Below are positions 46,358-58,367 of a stretch of DNA of 64,000 bases, in pieces. Source of the DNA: Theropithecus gelada (Eukaryota > Chordata > Mammalia > Primates > Cercopithecidae); NCBI RefSeq assembly GCF_003255815.1, contig NC_037680.1, positions 26,072,304 to 26,136,303 of the forward strand. Reading direction: 5' to 3'. The stretch's first letter is position 1. Each line of letters starts with the position of its first letter. The notes under the pieces were generated by a model that was not told the DNA's origin, did not search any database, and was given only the letters and a program-made list of their open reading frames with translations. Position numbers and translations under genes: made by a program.

Positions 46358-47436
46358 CATAGCCCATGTTTTCTTGGCTATCACACAAACAGCACAAATA
46401 ACAAAGTAAAAAATTAGATAAATTTGACTTCATTAAAATTAATAACTATTATATTTCAAATGACATCATCAAAAAATTAAAAGACAACCCACAGAATGAG
46501 TGAAAAAATGTGCAAATCACATATTTCATAAGGAACTTATATCAGGAATATGTAAAGATCTCTTAAAACTTAAAAAACAAATAGCCCAATTTAAAATTAA
46601 ATTAAAACAGGCATTTCTCCAGTCTTATTTTATGTGTCAATAGGCACATGAAGACATTCTCAACATCATTAGTCATGAGTGAAATGCAAATAAGAACCAC
46701 AATGTGAAACCACCTCACATCCCACTAGGATGATTATAATAAAAACAAATAAATAACAAGTTTTAAGGAGGATGTGGAGAAATTGAAACCCTCAAACACT
46801 GCTGGTAGGAGTATAAAATAGTAGAACGACTTTGGAAAACAGTCTGGCAATTTCTTAAAAGGTTAAATATAGAATTGCTATAGGATCCAGAAATTCTACT
46901 CCTAGGTGTGTACGCAGACTAATTGAAAACATATGTCCATATAAAAGCCTGTACATGAATGTTCAGAGAAGCAATATTCATAATAGTAAAAATGAAAACA
47001 AAAAATATCCAGCAGATAAGTGGATAAACAAAATGAGACATATACATACAATGAGATATAAACAGCAATAAAAAAGGAATGTTGTATAATATGTGCTATG
47101 ACATATATGAACCTTGTAAACATTATGCTAAGTAAAACAAGTCATCACAGAAGGCCACATGTTATATGACTCAATATATATAAAGTACCAAAAAAATACA
47201 GCAGGCAAATCTACAGGACAAAAAACAGATTAGTGGTTGCCTAGAAAGGGAGAATGAGGAGTGATATCTAAAGAGTACTGGGTTTCTTTCTAAGGTGATA
47301 AAAATGCTCTAAAATTAGTTGTGGTGATGGTTGAACAATTCTATGAGTATTCCAAAAACCATTAAATTGAACACCTTTAACGGGTAAATTGTATGGCACA
47401 TGAATTATATCTCAGTAAAGCTGTTTGTTATAAACA
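46358..47436 (+). mobile_element. Old L1 (L1M-type) ORF2 end and 3' UTR
   Basis: Blocks in L1 order: gataaatttgacttcatt, 'atgaagacattctcaacatc', 'tattcataatagtaaaaatg', 'gattagtggttgcctagaaag' and 'catgaattatatctcagtaaagctg', then a (CAAA)n tail to about 47455. Many stops, no frame kept. Confidence 0.9.
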
Positions 47437-47499
47437 AACAAACAAGCAAACAAAAGGCACCACCAACACCCTGGATTAGAAGCTGGGAAAGCTAGAAAA

Positions 47500-48040
47500 A
47501 GTAGTCATTCACATGGAGTGAAATGCTAGAACTGCCATGTAAGATGGTGGAAGAAGGGACTAAAAGACTTGCGGAAGTAGTATGTTTGAGTGGACATACA
47601 ACCTACAGGGACAACCTCCGCTGACTTTATTCTGTGATAGAGCCTATAGGAATGTCCTTTTATCAAAGTGATACAGAATGCATTGGTAGAAAGGGCCCAA
47701 TACCATGAAAACCCTACCCCTGATTGTATAAAGAACACTGCTAGCTTCTGATATACTGTAGCAGTGCAATTAAAACCTCCACAGTGTGAGAACGTATGGA
47801 ATACTGGTGCAAGGGAACAGACTGGTTAGTAAAATATTTCAAGAGGTTTTGGCAAACAATAATTATAAGAACTATAAAATAAGCTGAGACTTCTCTTGCA
47901 ACTACATTGCACTTTTCCCTCTACCTACTCTTGCTTTCTGACTGTTCATTCCCTTACAGGTGTTGTACTCAAAAGCACAGCCTAATAAAATGTCTTCACA
48001 CAAATCTCCATCTCGGGAAACCGGAACAATATTGGGTCAT
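47500..48040 (+). mobile_element. Possible ERVL-type LTR (right of a pair)
   Basis: 'cttgctttctgactgttcattccc', 'acaggtgttgtactc' and 'cctaataaaatgtcttcacacaaatctccatct' resemble the 3' part of an ERVL LTR, with a polyadenylation signal (aataaa, about 47983). It aligns roughly with 44530-44610 in the same orientation. Confidence 0.4.
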
Positions 48041-48087
48041 TTGCTGAAATGAAAAGAGTACAACAGAAAAATAAAAATCAGTGGGAA

Positions 48088-48405
48088 TGGTTGGGCATGG
48101 TGGATCATGCCTGTAATCCCAGCACTTTACAAGGCCAAGGCGGGAGCATCACCTAAGTCCAGGAGTTCAAGACCAGCCTGTGCAACATAGTGAGACCTCA
48201 TCTCTTCATCTCTACAAAAAAATCAAATTAACTAGGCCTGGTGGCATGTGCCTCCTATAGTCCTTGCTGCTTGCAAAGCTGCAGTGGGAGTATTGTTTGA
48301 GCCCAGGAGGTTGAGGCTGCAGTGAGCCAAGACTGCGCCACTGCATTCTCAGCCTGGGCAACAGAGCAAGACTCTGCCCCCACTCCCAATAACAACAAAA
48401 AAAAG
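48088..48405 (+). mobile_element. AluJ SINE
   Basis: Plus-strand dimer from 'ggttgggcatggtggatc' to an A-rich tail near 48404. The high divergence and 'gagtattgtttgagcccaggagg' form are AluJ-like. The target-site duplication gtgggaa lies at 48081-48087 and 48406-48412. Confidence 0.92.
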
Positions 48406-48412
48406 GTGGGAA

Positions 48413-49053
48413 GAAAATCAAGGAAAACCAACAGGGAGTGGGTGCTGGGGGAGATACTAAACCCATACACATAAATTCTCAGTAAAAAAAGAAGTAGAGA
48501 AAGTAACCTAGAGTGCTATCTTACTCTTTCTTTCCATCTATTTGGATGATTTTCTCAAGATCCTCTCTGGACTATAATCTAAAACTAATTTCTAATATTT
48601 CTTTCTGTCCTCTAAGATATGTATGTGTTTTCATTGGACAAATAGCAAATTCTTCTTTCTTATTTTGTGAATAAGATAAATGAGACTAAGAAGTCTGTAA
48701 GACTAGGAAAGGACTCTTGGGATAATTCAACCAAGAGTTTAATGATTTTTGAAAATCACAGTAATTTTGATATATGAAAATATGATTTTTCTCTTCTCTT
48801 TTAATTACAATTATTTTTTTAACCAACTCTGTCATGTCATCATTTTCATTATCAAAGAGTCTATTTTCTATGTGGTAATGCAGGAGTGGGGATAATTACT
48901 AGAATAAGAGAAAGTAAGGGGTAGTTAGTAAAGGAATTGTCAAACTATCAACTGATGTTATAACTTATTTACCTGCCACATTCAAGGATTTCTGAAGTTT
49001 TCTGCTTCCTACCTTTTATTACAGTTTTGATATGAGATTTAAAAATCATCTAC
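48413..49053. other. Unassigned AT-rich sequence
   Basis: No repeat or gene recognised. Confidence 0.45.
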
Positions 49054-49358
49054 CAGCTGGCACAGCAGCTCATGCATGCAACCCCAGCACTTTAGGAGGC
49101 TGAGGTGTGCCTCCTATCACCCGAGGTCAGGAGTTCAAGACCAGCCTGGCCAACATGATAAAACTCCATCTGTACTAAAAATACAAAATTAGCCAGGCAT
49201 GGTGGTGGGTGCCTGTAATCCCAGCAACTTGTGGGGGCTGAGGCAGGAGAATCGCTTGAACTCAGGAGGCAGAGGTTGCAGTGAGCTGAGATCGTGTCAC
49301 TGCACTCCAGCCTGGGTGACAGATTGAGACTCCATCTAAAAAAATAATAATAAAAAAA
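49054..49358 (+). mobile_element. AluS-type SINE
   Basis: Plus-strand full-length Alu from 'agctggcacagcagctcatg' to an (AAT)n/A tail. Imperfect flanking repeats aaaatYatctNc (about 49042 and 49356) are likely target-site duplications. Confidence 0.93.
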
Positions 49359-49630
49359 TTATCTTCTAAATATAGTATATGATATTTTCTAGTTTAAATT
49401 TCCATCACTATTTTCCTAGATCTGATTAATGTGGTGAAAGGGTCACAAATCTGAATGCCCAAAGAAACCATACCAGTAAAAGCTAAAAGCCAGATAATGG
49501 ATAAGATTTTAAAAAGTGAAATGAGTGTGAAAAAAGTGTGAACTGGGACACAAATTTTGTTTAAAGGGAGCAAACACTACCCAGTTCCAGCCAGATTGAT
49601 ATCCTGTGGGAAAGTGGGCACACTGGACCA

Positions 49631-49917
49631 GATCTTGCTCTGTCGCTCAGGTTGGAGTACAATGGCAGGATCTCTGATCACTATAACCTCTGCCTCCCAG
49701 GTTCAAGCAATTCTTTTTCCTTAGCCTCCCAAGTAGCGGGGACTACAGGCATGCACCACAATGCCTGGCTAATTTTCTTTTTCTTTTTTTGTATATTTAG
49801 TAGAGATGAGCTTTCACCATGTTGGCCAGGCTGGTCTCAAACTCCTGATCTGAAGTGATCTGCCTGCCTTGGCCTCCTAAAGTGCTGAGATTACAGACAT
49901 GAGCCATCACACGTGGC
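49631..49917 (-). mobile_element. Alu SINE lacking its tail
   Basis: Reverse-oriented Alu that starts abruptly at tcttgctctgtcgctcagg, so the A-tail and the last 15 or so bases of the Alu are missing, and ends 'catcacacgtggc'. Flanks share cactggacca (49621-49630) and cactgacca (49918-49926). The middle T-rich region is expanded at 49776-49790. Confidence 0.92.
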
Positions 49918-49974
49918 CACTGACCATTTTTAAATGTTGACAATTAAAAAAAAAATTAAACAACAATTTGTGAG

Positions 49975-50288
49975 TGTATCAGTCAGCTCAGACTTTCACA
50001 ACAAAATTACTTGGATATTTATTTCTCACAATCTGGAAATCTGAGATCAGGATGCCATCATGGATTCTGGTAGGGGCTCTCTTCCTAGTTTGCAGATAGC
50101 CACCTTATTGCTGTGTCCTCACACTGCAGAGAGACTGAGACAGCAAGTTCCCTGGTGCCTTTTATTATAAAGGCACTAATCCACCATGAGGGCTCCATCC
50201 TTATCACCGCAGCTAAACCTAATTATCTCCCCAAGAATCTGGTATGGAGGGTGGAGAAGGGGACACAATTCAGATGATAGCAGTGGTC
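49975..50288 (-). mobile_element. MLT1-type LTR (ERVL-MaLR)
   Basis: The plus strand is the reverse complement of MLT1A/B-like LTRs: gtatcagtcagctcagactttc, tatttctcacaatctgg, 'gctgtgtcctcacac', 'aaaggcactaatcc' and 'ggggacacaattcag' in order. Confidence 0.8.
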
Positions 50289-50595
50289 AAATAAACAACA
50301 GGCTGCAAGTGCATGACCATCAAAATAGGTATTTACTAAATTACCATATTCATCTTTTTTTTTATAATTACTGTTACACTATTATGCCTCTTCTTAAAAT
50401 CTTTATTAGAAAAACTTGTGTGTCATCATACAACACTGACTCTGCAGAGGATGTTCTCTGGGTTGACAAGATCTCCTTAGACACTAGGCCTGCTCGTTGG
50501 GCAGGTCCCCATGTAGATATTAGAGTATGCACAGTTCTACACTGGCTCTTCCACAGTCATGATATTCCTTGCCCAGACGCTAAAGTCCCTGTGGT
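50289..50595. other. Unassigned sequence
   Basis: No repeat recognised. The 153-codon frame at 50186-50647 (+) starts inside the MLT1 LTR and runs into the L2, so it is a chance frame. Confidence 0.5.
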
Positions 50596-50945
50596 CTCCC
50601 TGCCTTGTATACTCATTTTTGTACACTATTTTCCCAACCTACAATGATGCAGTTAATTCTTTCTAACCTCAGGTCAAATGTCCCTTCCTCAAATGAGAAT
50701 TCTGTATCATCCAGACTTTGTCTCATCTTTCTGCCATATGTTTCCATAGCAACCCAAGATTTTCCTTTAAAGCTTCTACCACAGTTTTAAATTTTACATT
50801 TATTTGTGAATCTCCATCCCACAACCAGACTGAAAACTTTGTGAAGCCAGAGCTCACGTCTGCTCACATCACCATTACAACCCCAGTGCCTAGTATTGAG
50901 CCTACCTTATATGGTGATTGATAAAGTAAGTGTTGAATGAATGAA
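50596..50945 (+). mobile_element. L2 3' part
   Basis: 'ctcaggtcaaatgtcccttcctc' starts the match, 'cagactgaaaactttgtgaag' follows, and 'cccagtgcctagtattgagcc' with gttgaatgaatg ends it. Plus strand. Confidence 0.8.
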
Positions 50946-51984
50946 AGTATCTTTCATAGAGATTATCCAAGAAAGGAGAGAGTTAAGCACATGCTTCTAC
51001 CCACCATTATTTTTGTACAAAACATATATTATATTAATTTCATTACTCACTATAACATAAACATTATTTTAAGTTTGTATGATATATACAAAGATTGAAA
51101 GAACTATAGAGTATGTGTCAGTACCCCAGTTCATTGCTATCACTGTCTGCCTAACTAGATTTTACTTTTGCTATAAATAGAAAAATTGTACTCTCCCTTA
51201 GGTATTCATTTCCTACCTTTAGCTTTTGAGTGATTTACCTTGCTTCTTAATCCAACCAACTCATCCAGAATCAATGCTTACCACAAAATTTTGCTATTCT
51301 AGTTAGAGTGACTTGCTAGGAGTTTATCCACTTTGGACTCCACTGGTGGTTGGAAATCTCAGCTCATCAGTATACTGCAAACCTTGTTGAATCTTGCCTT
51401 ATACCTGTGACAGCCTCCTATCCCCTGTCTTGTCAGCAATATATACAATCCAGAAAGAACCCCTACATTACAACATTTAATTATGCCTCTCTCTTCCCCC
51501 TATGATTTTCTTTTCTCCTATTCCAGTGAGAGATTTTGTCAGTTACACTCATCTCTCCTCAATAAGTCATTCCTCTCTTAATTTTCCCTTTCAGTTGAAA
51601 GAAAGTGTCAAGTCTTCTCTTTCTAAATGCGGATTTTTTTTCTAAATTTCCTGCTTACATCTTAAAATAAACAAGCACATATACCTTAAAATGAAATATT
51701 AAAATAAACGCTTGAAGACAGATAGAGCTGCAGAATTAGTATTGTGAGGTTTATCTTTTAAAGATGAGCTTGGAAAATTTGCTTTGATTTATAAGTTAAT
51801 TTGCCTCAAAGACATTGTCAAAATATTAAACAGTCAACAATTTTATAGGGGACCTATTTAAGATACTATAGTCTTAAGTGCTGATGGGTTCCTGAGCTCA
51901 CAGAGTTTATTTACAGTGTAGTCAGAGAGAAAAAAAAATGGTTTCTAAATAAAAATAAACTAATTGTAGCCTCATATGCTGAAA
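50946..51984. other. Unassigned AT-rich sequence
   Basis: No clear repeat. A possible reverse-strand L2 scrap lies near 51860-51930. Confidence 0.4.
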
Positions 51985-52180
51985 ATAAAATCATATAAAG
52001 AGTCAGAAAGTCTGTGCTATTGGTCTTGGCTCTTTAGAAATTTAGGCAAATTACTTAATCCTTTGTTTTCCCACATAACAAAAATAGGGATTATATCCAC
52101 CCTATCTCACAGAATAAAAAAGAGATAATTTATGTGAAATTGCTTTGAAATCTAAAATATGCATACTATGTAGGGTAAGG
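51985..52180 (+). mobile_element. MIR SINE (worn)
   Basis: 'tctgtgctattggtcttggctc', 'ggcaaattacttaatcc' and 'gggattatatccaccctatctc' follow MIR order on the plus strand. Confidence 0.6.
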
Positions 52181-52498
52181 TATTAAGATAAATAGCAGTA
52201 CAAGGTATCTGACCAAATGTTCATCACTGAAAGAGACAAGTATTTAAGATTTATGGTCAGAGAAAGCATCACAGAGGAGGTGGGAATTCTTGAAGTAGGT
52301 GGCATTTAGATTGACAATAGCATGGCATCCAGGTAAGCATAGAAAGGTGAGTTAAAAACTTGCTGTATAAAATACTCTCTTTCCACTAATATGTTATTAC
52401 TCAGTAGGGCAGAATTGCAGATTGAGGAAGCAGAAATAAAAATCACAAAGGAGCATCCATATAAAATGCAGATAGTAAAGTCATAGGAGGTAGACATA

Positions 52499-52504
52499 TG
52501 TGCG

Positions 52505-52545
<41 letters not shown>

Positions 52546-52576
52546 AGAGAGCGAGAGAGAGAGCGAGAGAGAGAGA
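52499..52576. repeat. (CG)n(CA)n(GA)n compound microsatellite
   Basis: Contiguous gcgcgcgcgc, then about 14 CA units, then agagag/gcgagag units to 52576. Open frames on both strands are made of it. Confidence 0.97.
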
Positions 52577-52739
52577 TGAGTATAAACTTAAGTATAGGCA
52601 AAGAAGCAAAATGAGAAAAATCATCATCCATAATCTTACTATGCAGAGTAAGCCTCTGGTAATTTTGTCGTACATCCTTTCAGACATTTTCCTTGTTTAT
52701 TTAAAACACTTTCTCCATAATCGTTGATTTCTTGTACAT

Positions 52740-52800
52740 ATCTTGAGCATGTTGTGGTATCTGGTAGGCACACAGTAGACACTGAATAAGTGTTTACCGA
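52740..52800 (+). mobile_element. Possible L2 3'-end scrap
   Basis: 'ctggtaggcacacagtagacactgaataagtgtttaccgaactg' resembles a worn L2 end. Confidence 0.5.
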
Positions 52801-52980
52801 ACTGAATTGAAGCTTTCTGACTCATTTCTGTATAAAGTTTGGTAAAAGCTTTTGATTTTCCTCTCCTCAAAATTGAAGTTTAGAAAATGATTTGATTTTT
52901 TTTAGGGTTTATTTTGCTAAGCTAAAATCCTTCAGAAGTCACACCAACTTTGCATTTTATCAATTCTCCTTCTGATTGTA

Positions 52981-53038
52981 TTGATGCTGCGGTTGAAATC
53001 CAGTCACTAGTATTGACTTTGAATAACCATATAGTGTT
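52981..53038 (+). repeat. Duplicated block Q, first copy
   Basis: A 58-bp block, starting ttgatgctgcggttgaaatc, recurs at 55213-55270 with four mismatches and no gap. Not a repeat I know. Confidence 0.85.
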
Positions 53039-54040
53039 CCGTTCCAATTCCTCTAAAGCACAGGTTGCATCATGATTGATCAAGGGGATTAGGTAGCTAT
53101 AAGTCAATTCCTTGAGTGGGTAGAAACCTAATGGACATTTTCTTATTTTTCTTACTTCTAGTTACACAAATAGTTATTTTTAAAAAATTATACAGTATAA
53201 TAAAAAATTAAAATCATAATTATATGACCCAGAGATGACTACATTAACAGACATAAATGAAATAAAATACATTTTAGATTTGAAAAAGTATGCATTGATA
53301 CACACTGTGAGAGATGCTTTTCTTTCAAGGCAGGAGCAGTATAATTAGTTGGTTCAAAATCAAAGCATTAGGTTAAATTAATCTTTTATCAAACACTCAT
53401 ATATGTACATATGTACATACAAACACATATGTGTGTATATCTATACACATATACAAATATACATGTATATAGAAATATACATACAAATATATATGTTTAG
53501 GGGTCAAAAAAGTATGTGTGTGTATATATTTTAAAACCAGTTTCTTCAGTTTTTCCACAATAATATCAAACACAGGCTTCTGAAAAGTCCCTGGTCTTTA
53601 CCTATTTGTTTGAGAGGTCCATCTTTATTAGCCTTTATATTAGAAAATAATCAGGAAACAAGTCCCTCAAAAAAGGTAACAAATAAGAATGGTTTATTCT
53701 TTCCACAGTGTTTGAATTTCCTGAAGTCACTTGTGAAAAATGCAAAGATTTTTTTCAGTTGAAATGTTCCTCTAATTTCAGGTATGATGAGGAGATACTG
53801 AAAACCAGGGTACTTTGGGGACCTTCTGAAATCTCACCATTCAGGCAGCTGCCTCTTTTTCCAGCCACAGAACTCACCACACACACACAAAAAAATGCAT
53901 TGCATTTCAGACAGGCCCCAGAATAATTAGGCATCACGAAAACCAATTAAGAATTCTACTTTCATTTTTATCTTTGGCCAGAATCAACCCCATGGAGGCC
54001 CAAGGCACTGTTCCATGTATATCACACTTCACAAATCTTT
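53039..54040. other. Unassigned AT-rich sequence with TA/CA runs
   Basis: TA/CA/TG-rich simple sequence at 53398-53530 and a CA run at 53878-53890. No gene recognised. Confidence 0.45.
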
Positions 54041-54158
54041 TTTTATAATTAAAAAATATTCAAACGAGTATCAGGGACACCTTACAAGGCAGAAGAAATC
54101 ACACATTTGATTTAAAGTAGCTAGGAATATTTATGGAGTGAGTGATAGTCCCACTGCC
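54041..54158 (+). repeat. Duplicated block P, first copy
   Basis: The core 54084-54155, with gctaggaatatttatggagt and gagtgatagtcccRct, recurs at 55097-55163. Weaker similarity extends left to about 54041. Confidence 0.85.
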
Positions 54159-54464
54159 ACGGTTTCCTAATGAGAAGGCTTATAGGCTGAGTGTAGCATG
54201 TACATGTGTAAGAATACATGCAGATATACAAGTGCAGGAACACATACACATATACATATGCAGTTTAAACACTGTTTCATCACAGGCTGACAGACTGGTC
54301 TCTTTTTCACAGTGACTGCTTATTGTAGTCAATGTGAGCTTAATTTCCATAGCAATCTAATAACTAATGTACCACCTCCTCAACCTTGAAAAGTCAGAGG
54401 TCAGTGGAAATCTTCCCAACTCACCACACTCAAAAGAAGCTCCAACCACCTAGAAAAGAAGATG

Positions 54465-54718
54465 ATACTAATAATGATGGTAGCTTAGTGTCCTAATTGC
54501 ATTGTGCTAAATGTTTAATAGACCTTATCTCTTATACTCCTGCCAGCAATTCCTTGTGGTAGATAATATTATCATCATCTTTATTTTACAGATGGTGAGA
54601 CTAGGGATCAGACCATTTAAGTGGCATGGAAAAAGTGACAAAACTAGAAGTAGTGGAGCTAAGATTCAAACTTGAGAGCTCCCAAGCCCAAGTCCTGAAC
54701 TGCTACATAGATTGCCTC
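54465..54718 (-). mobile_element. MIR SINE
   Basis: 'gtgctaaatgtttaatagacc', 'ttattttacagatggtgagac' and 'gctaagattcaaacttgagagc' follow the reverse-strand MIR order. Confidence 0.8.
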
Positions 54719-55065
54719 TACTAAAAATAAACAAAACAAGTCTCTATTATGAACTACTCCTGAGCAACATAGATGGCCTCCACCTATATATAATTGAAAT
54801 ACTTTTTAAAACTGAAAATAAAACTATCTCTGCTCTTGTGGAAAGTACCACATGCTGTTCACAACCAGTATATTTACTTTGTTGGCTAAATTCAGGACGT
54901 GGAGATATACAAATGAAGGATGCTGACTGACTAGATCTTCAAACACTTTTGAGTCAATGGTTTTCAAACTCAAAACTCTGAGAGATATGGCTCAATATAA
55001 ACCTTTACTCTTTTTATCCATTAGCCAGCCTATATATTATTTTAATTATTTAATTATTTTAAATA
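54719..55065. other. Unassigned AT-rich sequence
   Basis: No repeat or gene recognised. Confidence 0.45.
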
Positions 55066-55270
55066 AGAAATATTAAAATGAATATAGGGGCTTCCTACAA
55101 GACAGAAGAAATCATACATTTGTTTTAGCTAGGAATATTTATGGAGTGAGTGATAGTCCCGCTACATATTAAAAGTTATGTTTTATAACTCCATTAGTAC
55201 AAAAACGTTCTGTTGATGCTGTGGTTGAAATCCAGTAACTAGTATTTACTTTGAATAACTATATAGTGTT
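55066..55270 (+). repeat. Duplicated blocks P and Q, second copies, joined
   Basis: Second P (core 55097-55163) and second Q (55213-55270) lie only about 50 bp apart here. Their first copies are over 1 kb apart and in the opposite order. All four copies share one orientation. Confidence 0.8.
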
Positions 55271-55282
55271 ATTCTGTCTATA

Positions 55283-55414
55283 TTATATATACACACACAC
55301 ACACATATATATATATAAACATATATACACATATATACATATATACACATATATACATATATATACACATATATATATGGAGAGAGAGAGAGAGAGAACG
55401 AGAGAGAGAGAGAA
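55283..55414. repeat. Compound TA/CA/GA microsatellite
   Basis: About 95 bp of TA/CA alternation, then about 34 bp of GA-rich units. Confidence 0.95.
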
Positions 55415-56187
55415 TCTTATAAAGTCAGGCACTCTTAATTTCCTGGGTCTCTTCAAGAAACAAACCAAGGACCTTGCTCTCAAGATTATAATCTAGTAAG
55501 GAAGACAAAAAGGTAGAAAGCAATGTTAATTCTGTATGATGAGATATGGTAAGTGTTAGATGTGAACAAAATAAACCCAATATCGAGGAGATACTCCTAA
55601 TTCTGTCTTTTGGTGGAAAAGATTCTAGAATGTTGGAGGTCATTTAGAAAGCAAGACCTGAAGATAATGACAAGTTAACTAGTTAATGTGAAAATATAAG
55701 GACACTTCAAGAAAGCAGAGATGAAAGCTGCCACATAAAAATCAATTAGAAACGGCAACCACTCAACAAAAAGCTAGCAAAATATATAGCCAAAAAGAAA
55801 CATAGACAATAAACATATAAATGAAATGCTTATCCTGACTCATAATTAAAGAAATACAAAGCAAAACAGGGATATATTTCACTCTTCATATCAGCAAAAT
55901 ATAATAGTTTGATGATAATGCCACCATGCTCATATATTTTGAGGGAGAATATGATGATTTCAGGAGTGCAAAAAGGCAATAGCAATGAAAATTATTAACT
56001 AAAATGAAGGTATTCTGCAGTCTCCTCCTAAAAAATTAGTGCCATAAATAACTGCATTTGAATATATGAATTGAGACATATGTTCAAGATGTTTGCTAAT
56101 ACATGTTTGTAATAGCTCAAGTTGAAAATAATGCCCACTCATGATTCTGGTTAAATAAGTATTGGCAAATCTACTTCTTTTTATGGG
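55415..56187. other. Unassigned sequence
   Basis: Weak resemblance to an antisense L2 or old DNA transposon near 55480-55640. Nothing firm. Confidence 0.4.
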
Positions 56188-56465
56188 CTGAATTGTGGAA
56201 TTGTATCTCCCCATGTTCACCCACAATTCACATGTTGAGGCTCTATCCCCCCGGTATCACAGAATATAACCCTATTTGGAGACAGAATCTTTAAATAAGT
56301 GATTAAGTTAAATGGGGTCATTAGAGTGGACCCCAATCTAATATGACTGGACACAGACAACACAGACAGTGGGATGACCATGTAGGACACCACAAGAAGG
56401 TGGTTATCTGCAAGCCCAGGACAGAGGCCACAGAGGAAATCAAACCTACCAACACAAACTGGAAT
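56188..56465 (+). mobile_element. MLT1-type LTR (ERVL-MaLR)
   Basis: 'gggctgaattgtggaattg', 'ttcacatgttgaggctctatcc', 'cctatttggagacagaatcttt' and 'cacaagaaggtggttatctg' follow the MLT1C/D order in plus orientation. The 3' end is not clear. Confidence 0.8.
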
Positions 56466-57719
56466 TATTAAAACAAATTAGAGGAAGGGCACCCATGGAG
56501 CTGGGTCTCAGAGCTTTGGGAAGGAAGCACTTCTTGGCTGATACTGGTCCTTCTGAGCTAGGATGAGAAGCCAATGGGTCTGAGTCTGAGACCTAGGGCC
56601 AACTTATCCATTAGGTAATGTAGGCACAGAGGCGAAGTCCAAAATACTTTTAGAAGCCCATGAGAATGTTGTGACTTGTTCTAAAATCAGAAGAAAAATG
56701 AACTTTTAGGTCAAAGAAATTATTTTGATATATAACACTTATATACTTGTTTTTGTATTAATGGAGTTGTAAAACATAGATTTTAATGTTTTTTATGAAA
56801 GATGGAGCCCACAAAAAGCGTAAGTATCTAAGGCCTGTGAAAGTCATAATGTGGCCCTGCACAGCCTTCTGAGGAGTGACTTCCATGCTCAGTACTCATG
56901 TCTCTGAGAGAATGCAAAGGAGTGCATTCTGGGTATTTCAATCAGCTGCTGCTGCTGAATTAACTGATACTTTCGTGAGAAAGAAGTGATGCTGGGATGA
57001 GAGACAGGACAAACATCAAATAGCAATAATGAAAGAAGGAAATAGAAATAGACAGAAAACAGAAAGGACATTCTCCATCCTCCAGTCCTCCATTCCTCTT
57101 CTAATCTCTGCCTTTACTGGCAGAGATTAATAAAGAGGAAAAGTGGTAGGCAGCACATGGGAAGGAAAACATAGTTTACAGAGTTCCAGCTACCGCATCA
57201 TAAAGAAGTTTTAGAAGACAAGGTTTGAAACCAAGGAAAAATAACTTAATTACTGGCATAGCCACATAATTGAGTAATATGTAGCTGTCCAAACACTGGA
57301 TAATGCTGTGTGTTCATATAAACAATATTCAAAATATACTATGATGTATAGAAATAGAGCAGAATAATACACAGAAATAAAGATTGATAGACAGGTAGAT
57401 AATTAATTAGATTGATAAATATTCCTGTATCCCACCTTGGAAGGAACTCAATGAAACTTTAAATGGCAGTTAAATTTAGGGAGTTTGATTAGGCTGACAG
57501 ATAGAAGCTTTCATTTTTATTTTATTCTTTTCTGCATTATGTGAAAAATTTTATTTTTCACATGTAGTTTTGTTCATTTGCTTTAATATCAACAGAAGTT
57601 ATTTGGATAGTTGGATTATATCCCTTTATTTGCTTTTAAAATTATCTGCATTAAAAATTAATAACTACTCTTTAAACACAATGAGGATAAAGTTCTAAAA
57701 AATATTATTCAGAAATCTT
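56466..57719. other. Unassigned sequence
   Basis: No repeat recognised apart from the small hairpin at 57102-57129. No credible gene. Confidence 0.45.
57102..57129. repeat. Short perfect inverted repeat
   Basis: taatctctgcc (57102-57112), a 6-nt loop, then ggcagagatta (57119-57129). Confidence 0.85.
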
Positions 57720-58160
57720 CCAAAAAGAGGCCTCTATTTGGTGTTCTCTGATTTCATTTCTCACCACTCTCTTTCTTGTATTCTGCTCCAATACCATTGA
57801 ACTCCTTTTAGTTCCTAAAATATGCCTCTATCTCTTCCCACTAAACCCTTTTTCAGCTAACCACAACTTATCCTCCAGCTTTCAACTTAACACCACTTTC
57901 TCAGAGATACCTTCCATGATTTTTGGTTTAGAAATCAGAAATCTGTCCACTATATGTCTTCAAAACTCCCTTTGTCTACTACATGTTTTCAAAGCTCTCT
58001 GACCTTCTCTGTTATAACACCATGAGACTTCTGCTTTACTATTTATTTAATAACAGCTTTCACTAGTAGACTGTAAGTGCTATGATAGTAGGGGCTGTAC
58101 CTCTCCATTCGCTTTGAAAATTGCCTGGCTCTCAGTAAATGATGTATTTCAGACACAGAC
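57720..58160 (+). mobile_element. L2 3' part
   Basis: 'ataccttccatgatttttgg', 'gactgtaagtgctatgatag' with 'ggggctgtacctctcc', and 'ttgcctggctctcagtaaatg' follow the L2 3' order. Plus strand. An ATGG/ATGA simple run follows at 58162-58190. Confidence 0.75.
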
Positions 58161-58190
58161 AGATGGATGGATGAATGGATGAATGAATGC

Positions 58191-58304
58191 ATACCATTAG
58201 GTTGGTTATCATTTAGCTAAGAACCTATATGTAGTCATTTAAGGGTAAAGAAAAAAATGTTCCCAGAACTATGAGATAGTGTCAGCTTTAGGTCCAAATT
58301 ATAA
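58191..58304. other. Unassigned sequence
   Basis: Possibly the worn left end of the MST LTR. Confidence 0.4.
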
Positions 58305-58367
58305 TTGCACAGAATGTACAGGAAGCATGACTTGGGAGGTCTCAGGAAACTTCCAATCATGGCAGAG

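Noticed and set aside
50186..50647. 153-residue open frame
   Set aside because: Crosses the boundary of an MLT1 LTR and an L2, so it is a chance frame.
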